From Paenibacillus oleatilyticus (lineage in GTDB: Bacteria; Bacillota; Bacilli; Paenibacillales; NBRC-103111): DNA of 64,000 nucleotides. Every line of letters begins with the position of its first letter. The first letter of the stretch is position 1. The stretch covers positions 62,001 through 126,000 of the forward strand of contig NZ_JAHNZO010000010.1 in NCBI RefSeq assembly GCF_018998565.1, in the 5' to 3' direction. The position numbers and the translations under genes were made by a program. Under the pieces are notes generated by a model. That model was not told where the DNA came from and did not search any database. It was given only the letters and a program-made list of their open reading frames with translations. Shown here piece after piece: positions 58,121-64,000 of the stretch.

Positions 58121-58639
58121 TTGACCGACCGGGAATTATTCGATACTTACCGCAGGGACGTGTACTATTTGTGCCACTATATGCTGCATAATGCCGCCGA
58201 TGCGGAGGATATCTGCCAGGAGGTATTCCTGAAGGCGTTCCAGACGGATCGGCAAGGCGTCGAACGGATCAAGCCATGGCTATTGCGGATCGCCGTGAAC
58301 ATGTGCAAAAGCCATCTGGACCGCAGGAAGCGGGGCGTGCTGAAGGAGCTAAAACATTTCCTGCTGGAGCGCAGACGCGATACGGAAGCGGCGGACGAAG
58401 CGCTGGAGCGGAAGGAAAACGAGCTGGAGACGGAGCGGTGGCTCCGGTCATTGCCGGTCAAGAATCGGACGGTAATGACATTACGGTATATTCACGAGCT
58501 GAGCTTGCAGGAAATTGCAGAGACGCTGAATATCCCGCCGGGCACGGTAAAATCCAGATTGAACCGAGGGCTGCGGCAGATGAGAAAAGAGCTGGGAAAG
58601 AGCAATCCAAATTTGAAAGGAGCGGAATGTCTTGAATAA
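58121..58639 (+). CDS. ECF-type RNA polymerase sigma factor
   Basis: This 172-residue sigma factor has region 2 (LFDTYRRDVYYLCHYMLHNA, then DAEDICQEVFLKAFQ) and region 4 (LRYIHELSLQEIAETLNIPP, then GTVKSRLNRGLRQMRKEL). The start is TTG, seven bases after a G-run (GGGGGGAG); no ATG is available. Its 3' end overlaps the start of a membrane protein gene of anti-sigma type by eight bases, the normal arrangement for an ECF pair. It should direct polymerase to a small set of envelope-related genes. Confidence 0.9.
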   Translation: MTDRELFDTYRRDVYYLCHYMLHNAADAEDICQEVFLKAFQTDRQGVERIKPWLLRIAVNMCKSHLDRRKRGVLKELKHFLLERRRDTEAADEALERKENELETERWLRSLPVKNRTVMTLRYIHELSLQEIAETLNIPPGTVKSRLNRGLRQMRKELGKSNPNLKGAECLE

Positions 58640-60278
58640 GCTGACGGAAGAGCAATTGCTGGAGCTGGCGCGCAAGGAACGTCCCAAGCTTCCGGATTTC
58701 GAAGCGATGTGGGAAAGAATTCAAACGAATACGAATCTGCAAAATGCTTCGGCAGCACCGAGAAGCAGAAGCTTGGCCCGCAGCCGGAAACGTCTCGTTC
58801 CGTTAGCCATTGCGGTATCCTCGGTCATCGTGGCCGCACCGGTCGTTGCGGGCGTATCGATGGGATGGCCCGTGCTGTTTGACCGGCTGGGCTTTACGAC
58901 GGCAATGGAGTCCGGCTTGGGCAATCCGCTGGACATCACGGTAAAGTCGGCAGGTGCGACTTTGGCTCTCCATGGCGTTGTTACGGACGATCGCCGGACG
59001 GATGTTATGTTTACCTTAGACGTTCCTTCGTTGCCGGACTATCACATCATTGATTTTGAGTACAAGACGATGACGAATTCCCGAGGCGAAACGATGCCGC
59101 TGAACGTCCTCGCCCGCAAAGCCGACTCGCCGAACCGGATGGTCGGCCTGCTGGAAACGCAAAATGGACTGGGAAACAAGAAGGATCGGCTTAAGCTGTC
59201 GCTGAAAAATCTTGTTTTTTACAAATATAAAGATACGGAGCTTGACGCTGGCCCAATGTCGTTAAAGGATAACGACCGTGCGGATAGCCGGACTCGTTTC
59301 GGAACGCTGCAGATCGTTTCGGCTACAAGGGAAAACGACGTACTGACCCTGCGCTATGAAATTCCGATTAACGGACCGGAGGATGGAAAACTGAATCCGG
59401 GGCTGTTCCTTAAAGTAGGAGAAAAAAGGGTAGATTCGAGTTATTCCGCTACATTGCCGACGGAGAAATCGGGGATTTTGCTCCAGCAAAACACATGGCG
59501 TCTGTCGGATTCCGAGCTGAAGAGCGCCAAGCTGTACTTCACCTATTTGGACACGGTACAAACGCTCGAAGGGACGTGGGAGACGTCATTGGAAGCCGAT
59601 GGAAGAAAAGCGAGCCAAGCGACGTTCCGCAAACCGCTTGATCCGACGACGGTTGCTAACGATTCGGATATGGATTTGAAGGAGCTTGTCGTGACTCCGC
59701 TGGAAGTTCGTCTGATGTACAATAATAAATTCGAGACCAAATCCCCGGATCTGGAGAGAGTAAATTACGATACCATACAGCTTGTGCTGAACGGTAAAAC
59801 GATTGATGGAGGAAGATGGTCTACGGAGAAGAGCGGCTGGTATCTCCGCTTTCAGCTGCCGGAATGGTCCAAGGATTGGTCCCAAGCGCCGATGAAGCTG
59901 CTTTTGTCGGATGCAAGCATCCACAGACGCTCCAAAGCGTGGCTTCCGCTGGAGACTCCGTCCGAAACGAAGCGAACAATCGAAACGAAGCTCGACCAGT
60001 TTCCGGTCACGTTTACGTACTACAAGAAGGGAGAGGATCTGATCGTCGAATCGTACTCGACCGATCCGGACTTTATCGCCGTCGCCCAAACTGCCGTGAA
60101 GCAGGGCGGAAAGTTTGTTGTCCCTGAGATGAATTCTTCACCCCCGGGCGGCAACGGCACGAGCAAAGAAGTAGAGCGGTACCCCGGACTGCTGTCCAAG
60201 CCGGATAAACTGGAATTGAGCCCAGGTTTCTACGTCTTCAAGGACGGCAGCCGCAGGGTGGAATTGACCCTTAATTAA
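58632..60278 (+). CDS. DUF4179-type anti-sigma factor
   Basis: This 548-residue protein has a cytoplasmic N-terminus of about 50 residues (LTEEQLLELARKERPKLPDF), one membrane helix (LVPLAIAVSSVIVAAPVVAG) and a large outer domain of nearly 460 residues with a DUF4179-like first part (TVKSAGATLALHGVVTDDRR) and further beta-sandwich sequence. The arrangement fits a membrane anti-sigma factor that senses an outside signal. It lacks the HxxxCxxC zinc finger of the pair at 37-39 kb. The start is TTG, nine bases after AAAGGAG, inside the end of the sigma gene. Confidence 0.8.
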   Translation: MNKLTEEQLLELARKERPKLPDFEAMWERIQTNTNLQNASAAPRSRSLARSRKRLVPLAIAVSSVIVAAPVVAGVSMGWPVLFDRLGFTTAMESGLGNPLDITVKSAGATLALHGVVTDDRRTDVMFTLDVPSLPDYHIIDFEYKTMTNSRGETMPLNVLARKADSPNRMVGLLETQNGLGNKKDRLKLSLKNLVFYKYKDTELDAGPMSLKDNDRADSRTRFGTLQIVSATRENDVLTLRYEIPINGPEDGKLNPGLFLKVGEKRVDSSYSATLPTEKSGILLQQNTWRLSDSELKSAKLYFTYLDTVQTLEGTWETSLEADGRKASQATFRKPLDPTTVANDSDMDLKELVVTPLEVRLMYNNKFETKSPDLERVNYDTIQLVLNGKTIDGGRWSTEKSGWYLRFQLPEWSKDWSQAPMKLLLSDASIHRRSKAWLPLETPSETKRTIETKLDQFPVTFTYYKKGEDLIVESYSTDPDFIAVAQTAVKQGGKFVVPEMNSSPPGGNGTSKEVERYPGLLSKPDKLELSPGFYVFKDGSRRVELTLN

Positions 60279-60306
60279 ATGAAATGCGGGGAATGGACCC
60301 GCCAGA

Positions 60307-60879
60307 TCAGGCTTTTGTAACGGCTGCTCCGAAATTATCGGGGCAGCCGTTGCCGTACTCGTGCTGAAGCAGCCCCATATGAATAATGTCGTGCCATGCG
60401 CCTTCTCTGAACAAGCTTTGCCGGGAGATTCCTTCCCGCCGGAAGCCTAGCTTCTCATAGAGCTTGATCGCTTTATCGTTGAAGGAAAATACTCTCAACG
60501 AGACCCGGTGCAGGTTCAGCTCCAGGAACGCATAGTCAAGCAGCAGCTTTAACGCCTCGGTTCCGTAGCCTTTCCCCCAATAAGCTTTGTTGCCGATATC
60601 GATGATGCATTCGGCATTCCGGTTTTTGGAATCGATGTTGATTAAAGAAGTAATCCCGAACGGCGTTTCCGAGGTTTTGTCAACCAGAATGTAGCTTTTG
60701 GAGGAGGGGGAGCCCAGGATGACTTGATGCACGAATTGCCGGGTCTCTTCGAGATCGTAAATATCGAGCCAAGGACTGGTCGAACGCATCACCTCCAGAT
60801 CGTTTCTCCACGCATGATACAGCTCCGCATCGTCCGCCGTAGCTTTTCTAAAGACGATTCTGTCGGATACGAACAACAT
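60307..60879 (-). CDS. GNAT acetyltransferase (RimJ/RimL-like)
   Basis: This 190-residue protein is an RimJ/RimL-type N-acetyltransferase: IVFRKATADDAELYHAWRND at the start, YWGKGYGTEALKLLLDYAF as acetyl-CoA loop, and LHRVSLRVFSFNDKAIKLYE and KLGFRREGISRQSLFREGAW as the last conserved blocks. Relatives acetylate ribosomal proteins or detoxify small amines. AAAGGAG lies before the ATG at 60879. It follows the TetR gene by 37 bases on the same strand and may be under its control. Confidence 0.88.
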   Translation of the reverse strand: MLFVSDRIVFRKATADDAELYHAWRNDLEVMRSTSPWLDIYDLEETRQFVHQVILGSPSSKSYILVDKTSETPFGITSLINIDSKNRNAECIIDIGNKAYWGKGYGTEALKLLLDYAFLELNLHRVSLRVFSFNDKAIKLYEKLGFRREGISRQSLFREGAWHDIIHMGLLQHEYGNGCPDNFGAAVTKA

Positions 60880-60916
60880 AGCAAGCACTCCTTTAGGGTA
60901 GGATGGATAGTGACAT

Positions 60917-61540
60917 CTAAATCTGGTCAATCGGGCAGAGCATTTCTTTCAACGAAAAGAGGAAGACGGGCAACTGCTCCTCGACAAGGGTTGTTTCCGC
61001 TCCGAGTTGGAACGTATCCAGCATCAAGCCGTCCATAAACGAAACGAAATACAAGGCGATCGCTTCAGGCGACAGGCGGGGCCGGAATTCTCCCCGCTCC
61101 GTTCCTTTGACAATGACCGACTCGATAGCTTCCTTGATCCGCAAGTAACGCTGCGCGATGTACGGGAAGCTTTCTTTATTCCGCCTGTATCCGGGGGACA
61201 GAAAAAACTCCGCCTTGGCCAGCAGCAGCGTTTGTCCGACTGTCTTCAGGCTGTGCCGTTGACGGTTGACCCAGTCAGTTAGCTGGGGCCATAGCGGTGA
61301 GGAATCGGCCAACTCGAAGAAGAGGATGTCCTGCCGATCGTCAAATTGCAGCACTTCGATAAACGCGTGCTCGATATTGTCGAAGTAGGAATACAACGCG
61401 CCTCTGGATACTCCGGCTTCGTTCATAATCGATTGCATTGTCGCCTGCGTATAGCCCTCCCGGATAAACACGCGCCTTGCCGCTTGCAGCAGCTCGTGCT
61501 TTTTGTCCTTCTTATATTGATCGCTTACTTTAGGAGACAA
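60917..61540 (-). CDS. TetR/AcrR family regulator
   Basis: This 207-residue protein has a TetR helix-turn-helix (LLQAARRVFIREGYTQATMQ, then SIMNEAGVSRGALYSYFDNI) and a C-terminal helical domain with ALYFVSFMDGLMLDTFQLG. Its promoter, read from the minus strand, carries an inverted repeat with 8-bp arms between -35 and -10, so it probably represses itself and the acetyltransferase gene. The start is TTG with AGGAGG 11 bases upstream; no ATG fits better. Confidence 0.88.
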   Translation of the reverse strand: MSPKVSDQYKKDKKHELLQAARRVFIREGYTQATMQSIMNEAGVSRGALYSYFDNIEHAFIEVLQFDDRQDILFFELADSSPLWPQLTDWVNRQRHSLKTVGQTLLLAKAEFFLSPGYRRNKESFPYIAQRYLRIKEAIESVIVKGTERGEFRPRLSPEAIALYFVSFMDGLMLDTFQLGAETTLVEEQLPVFLFSLKEMLCPIDQI

Positions 61541-61598
61541 GGGGCTCAGCTCCTCCTGTTAATAAAAGAGACATTAATGTCGTTTTTATGTGCAAGGC

Positions 61599-61629
61599 TA
61601 TTATAAACGACATGACTGTCGTTTTTCAA
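61599..61629 (-). promoter_or_regulatory. Self-repressed promoter of the TetR gene
   Basis: Minus-strand TTGAAA (61629-61624) and TATAAT (61604-61599) enclose AAACGACA-TGAC-TGTCGTTT (61605-61624). A second palindrome, GACATTAATGTC, lies at 61570-61581. Confidence 0.65.
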
Positions 61630-61660
61630 GTCGCCAATGGTCGAAAGTGGAAATTTTTCA

Positions 61661-61690
61661 TTTACAAACATACAGTATGTATGTTAATAT
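61661..61690 (+). promoter_or_regulatory. Promoter with operator for the VOC-AlkD-TetR operon
   Basis: TTTACA (61661-61666) and TAATAT (61685-61690) are 18 bases apart; AACATAC-AGTAT-GTATGTT (61667-61685) fills the gap. The TetR protein encoded third in the operon is the likely binder. Confidence 0.6.
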
Positions 61691-61738
61691 GCAACTAGCA
61701 TAATTATTCTTAATTCCAAAGAAAAGGGGATCACGGCG

Positions 61739-62191
61739 ATGAAAACAAACAGCTTCTACCCGGTTATTTTGACGGAGCAGGTTGCGGTGAGCGCGGCTTT
61801 TTACAAAACACTTTTCGGTTTCGAAACGGTATACGAAGCGGATTGGTACGTGAGCTTGCGGGTGTCCCAGGCCAGCGCTTCCTACGAATTGGCAATCTTG
61901 GACGCTGCGCATCATACGATACCTGAGGCCTACCGCAGACCGGTGCAGGGCTTGATTCTTAATTTTGAAGTGGACGATGTCGATGCGGAATACCGGAGGC
62001 TCATTATCGGGGAGAAGCTGCCCTTGAAGCTTGAGCTGCGGGACGAAGAGTTCGGACAGCGGCACTTCATAACGTGCGATCCTAACGGCGTCTTAATTGA
62101 CGTGATCAAAATTATCCCGCCTTCGCAAGCGGAAAGCACGCAATATGCCGAGAAAGTTTGGGCGGATGACGAAGACGGAGGAGAAGCATGA
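61739..62191 (+). CDS. VOC (glyoxalase-like) protein
   Basis: This 150-residue protein has a VOC fold: an N-terminal strand ([20 protein letters not shown]), [19 protein letters not shown] in the middle, [15 protein letters not shown] opening the second half and [18 protein letters not shown] at the end. Metal ligands are not all recognisable. It is the first gene of a three-gene operon with an AlkD-like DNA repair protein and a TetR regulator, so a role in handling an electrophile or alkylating agent is plausible. Confidence 0.83.
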   Translation: MKTNSFYPVILTEQVAVSAAFYKTLFGFETVYEADWYVSLRVSQASASYELAILDAAHHTIPEAYRRPVQGLILNFEVDDVDAEYRRLIIGEKLPLKLELRDEEFGQRHFITCDPNGVLIDVIKIIPPSQAESTQYAEKVWADDEDGGEA

Positions 62192-62970
62192 GCGAAACCG
62201 CAGCCTTGAAGCATTACTTCGGGGCCGAGCTGGCGCATCGGCTGTCCGGTCTGATCCAGCCTCATGCTTCGGGCTTTCCTGCGCAAGCTTTTGCCGATTC
62301 CGTGGCCGAGCAGGTGGGACCGCTGGAGCTGAAAGGCAGAGTCGCGGTCATAGCCGATGAGCTGCGGAAAGCATTGCCTCCGAATTATCCGGAGGCTTTG
62401 CGCATTCTGTTAAACATTCTCGGACCGGAAAATGAAACCGAGGAAGGCATGTTTAAGAACGGATATTTTTTAATGCCTGTTGCCTATTTCGTGGAAAAAT
62501 ACGGGCTGCCGCATTTCGGGCTTTCTATGGAGGCGCTCTACGAAATCACCAAACGACATACGTCGGAATACGCGATACGCCCTTATTTGGAGCACCATTT
62601 GGAGGATAGCTTGCGCCTGATGAACGGCTGGACTCATGATCCCAGCCTTCATGTGCGCCGCCTTGTCAGCGAGGGAACCCGTCCGCGTCTTCCTTGGGCC
62701 AAACGAATCGGAGTCCTCCGGGGAGACCCCGCGTGCAACCTGGCTCTGCTGGAGCCGCTGATAGACGATCCTACCTTATACGTCAGGAAATCGGTCGCCA
62801 ATCATTTGAACGATTTGACGAAAGACCACCGGGAGATTACGATAAACTGGATTCGGGATCGATTGAACCGCGGAGGGAAGCACGTCGTTTGGATCGCCCG
62901 GCACGGGTTGCGTTCACTGGCGAAATCCGGAGACCAAGAAGTATTGGAGCTGCTGAGAAACTTCGACTAA
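62188..62970 (+). CDS. AlkD-like DNA alkylation repair protein (HEAT repeats)
   Basis: This 260-residue all-helical protein matches the DNA alkylation repair (AlkD/AlkC) superfamily: [20 protein letters not shown], then [20 protein letters not shown] with the following [13 protein letters not shown] block, which is a strong marker of the AlkC-like branch, and [16 protein letters not shown], then WIRDRLN. AlkC and AlkD remove 3- or 7-alkylated purines from DNA. Its start overlaps the VOC gene stop by four bases. The pairing with a VOC protein and a TetR regulator suggests an inducible response to alkylating agents. Confidence 0.85.
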   Translation: MSETAALKHYFGAELAHRLSGLIQPHASGFPAQAFADSVAEQVGPLELKGRVAVIADELRKALPPNYPEALRILLNILGPENETEEGMFKNGYFLMPVAYFVEKYGLPHFGLSMEALYEITKRHTSEYAIRPYLEHHLEDSLRLMNGWTHDPSLHVRRLVSEGTRPRLPWAKRIGVLRGDPACNLALLEPLIDDPTLYVRKSVANHLNDLTKDHREITINWIRDRLNRGGKHVVWIARHGLRSLAKSGDQEVLELLRNFD

Positions 62971-62999
62971 CCGGGCAGACGAACCGGAAGGAGGGAGCA

Positions 63000-63590
63000 T
63001 TGTTTGTGAAAAAAAATAGAGAAGAAACCGACGAAACGATTCGCAAGCTGATCGCCATTGCCAGAAGGCACTTTACGGAAAAAGGGTATGCGGATTCCGC
63101 TCTGGAAGAGATTGTAAGCGAGGCGATGCTGACGCGGGGGGCACTCTACCATCATTTTGGGAATAAAAAAGGATTGTTTCACGTCGTTCTGGAAGCGGTG
63201 CAGAAGGAGGTCGCGGAGCAGGTTGAGGCGGAGGCATCCCAAAGCGACGATGTGTGGGAGCAGCTGTTGTTCGGGTGCCGCGCCTTCGTTAAGGCGGCGT
63301 TAGAACCCCGGAGCCAACGGATTCTGCTGATCGATGGCCCTGCCGTGTTAGGCTGGGACGTCTGGCGCAAAATGGATCAGCAGCATTCGATGCGGCTGCT
63401 GCGCGGGCAGCTTCAAATGATGAAAGAGCAAGGGTGCTTCCGGCCTGCATCCATCGAGGCCATGACGCATTTTGTATCGGGCGCACTGAACGAATCGGCG
63501 CTCTGGATTGCGCAGATGCCGGATCAGCGGCAAGCGCTGGAGGAGACCATGACGGTCATTGCCTTATTGGTGGAGGGGCTCAAGCGGTAA
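63000..63590 (+). CDS. TetR/AcrR family regulator
   Basis: This 196-residue protein has a TetR helix-turn-helix (LIAIARRHFTEKGYADSALE, then EIVSEAMLTRGALYHHFGNK) and a C-terminal domain with RILLIDGPAVLGWDVWRKMD, a block found in a common TetR subgroup. It is the third gene of the VOC-AlkD operon and likely binds the inverted repeat in the operon promoter. The TTG at 63000 is five bases after GGAGG; a GTG at 63006 is the other option. A longer frame upstream runs over the AlkD gene and is not real. Confidence 0.87.
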   Translation: MFVKKNREETDETIRKLIAIARRHFTEKGYADSALEEIVSEAMLTRGALYHHFGNKKGLFHVVLEAVQKEVAEQVEAEASQSDDVWEQLLFGCRAFVKAALEPRSQRILLIDGPAVLGWDVWRKMDQQHSMRLLRGQLQMMKEQGCFRPASIEAMTHFVSGALNESALWIAQMPDQRQALEETMTVIALLVEGLKR

Positions 63591-63643
63591 GCCAAAAGAT
63601 CGTTCCGACAAAGGAAACGGTCTTTTGCGATGAACAGGCTACA

Positions 63644-64000
63644 TCAGTTCTTGTTCGCCTTGTTCTCTGCGGTTCTTGTCAGCAGCATGTCCACAAAGAG
63701 GTCGATCTGGTCCGTGACGGCAATCGGATCGTACCGATAAAACGTATCGAAGTCATTCATGAACAGCGTATTGTTCTTAACCGCACTCAGACCTTGCCAC
63801 ACGGACGAAGCCTGCAGCTGCTTTAAAGCTTCGCCTTTTTTCTCGGGGTCGTAGGTCGTCAGAAACATGTAGTCGGCCGCATATTTAGGCAGCACCTCCA
63901 TCGACAGCTGCACGGAACCGGTGTTGCCTTTAATCTCCGAACGGACCAAGTCCGGCATCTTCAGCCCCAGCGCGTTATACACCGTTTGGCCACCCCGTCC
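63644..64000 (-). CDS. Siderophore-binding ABC transporter protein, C-terminal part
   Basis: Only the last 119 codons are in the window; the gene continues beyond 64000. The visible part, GRGGQTVYNALGLKMPDLVR to the end ENKANKN, is the second lobe of a class III iron-siderophore binding protein; GQTVYNALGL and VKNNTLFMNDFDTFYRYDP are typical. Its stop is 54 bases from the TetR gene end, with the two genes converging. A weak hairpin (GATCGTTCCG with GGAAACGGTC) lies between. Whether it is iron-regulated cannot be seen because the promoter is outside the window. Confidence 0.85.
   Translation of the reverse strand, partial: GRGGQTVYNALGLKMPDLVRSEIKGNTGSVQLSMEVLPKYAADYMFLTTYDPEKKGEALKQLQASSVWQGLSAVKNNTLFMNDFDTFYRYDPIAVTDQIDLFVDMLLTRTAENKANKN

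Noticed and set aside
62694-63000. Extension of the last TetR protein by 102 residues at its N-terminus
   Set aside because: The extension is out of frame with, and entirely over, the AlkD-like gene and ends exactly where a good ribosome binding site starts the normal TetR fold.
1-64000. CRISPR arrays, tRNA or rRNA genes, prophage modules
   Set aside because: No regularly spaced repeats, no cloverleaf or conserved rRNA blocks, and no phage structural genes were seen on reading both strands by eye.

Overview
The window looks like a chromosomal segment of a Paenibacillus-type, spore-forming Firmicute. The evidence is strong AGGAGG ribosome binding sites, frequent TTG starts, a cyclodextrin glucanotransferase of the Paenibacillus/Bacillus circulans type, Spo0E- and AbrB-like regulators, a Fur box of Gram-positive form, and lipoprotein signal peptides on the solute-binding proteins. 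No rRNA, tRNA, CRISPR array, prophage or intact insertion sequence was seen; one decayed IS1182-like transposase fragment is present.

Layout. 0-8 kb: an acetyltransferase, a VOC protein, a flavin monooxygenase, an MFS efflux pump preceded by a short leader peptide and a hairpin over its ribosome binding site, an IS remnant, a stress-type SDR, a DUF2188 protein, and an operon of an AI-2E-type permease, a CDP-alcohol phosphatidyltransferase-like protein without its catalytic aspartates, and a DedA protein. 8-12 kb: a two-component system and a secreted GH16 glucanase. 12-23.5 kb: a starch/cyclodextrin locus (GH15 glucoamylase, LacI repressor, ABC importer, intracellular GH13 cyclodextrinase/neopullulanase, secreted CGTase). 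LacI-type operators lie before the lacI and binding-protein genes, with one more inside the GH15 gene. No ABC ATPase is encoded here, so a shared MsmX-type ATPase from elsewhere is probably used.

23.7-37.4 kb: small transcription units: TylF-type methyltransferase, Fur-controlled siderophore-binding lipoprotein, TetR plus FAD monooxygenase, two methyltransferases, TrmB-azlC-azlD, MarR plus a frameshifted serine hydrolase, an unusual operon (methyltransferase, 66-residue membrane protein, S-adenosylhomocysteinase-like protein lacking the catalytic residues), a hypothetical protein and a metallophosphoesterase. 37.4-39.2 kb: an ECF sigma/anti-sigma pair.

39.3-52.8 kb: a two-component system with a propeller lipoprotein, a polysaccharide deacetylase, a solute-binding lipoprotein, a low-complexity lipoprotein, two ABC permeases and an HlyD-like adaptor. 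Two promoters in this block share a 32-base identical sequence containing GTTACA-N5-TTTACA boxes at the same distance from a TATAAC -10, which points to control by the neighbouring OmpR-type regulator. An AT-rich segment (about 45.0-49.07 kb) separates the binding protein from its permeases. It holds two very small membrane genes, a secreted protein, an HTH-TPR regulator broken by a frameshift at an A-run, a Spo0E-like phosphatase and an AbrB-like regulator. A weaker copy of the promoter sequence lies at its left edge.

52.8-64 kb: a methyl-accepting chemotaxis protein behind a cyclic-di-GMP-I riboswitch and terminator, a BMP-family binding protein, a TPR protein, a second ECF sigma/anti-sigma pair, acetyltransferase plus TetR, a VOC/AlkD-like/TetR operon, and the end of a siderophore-binding protein that runs off the window.
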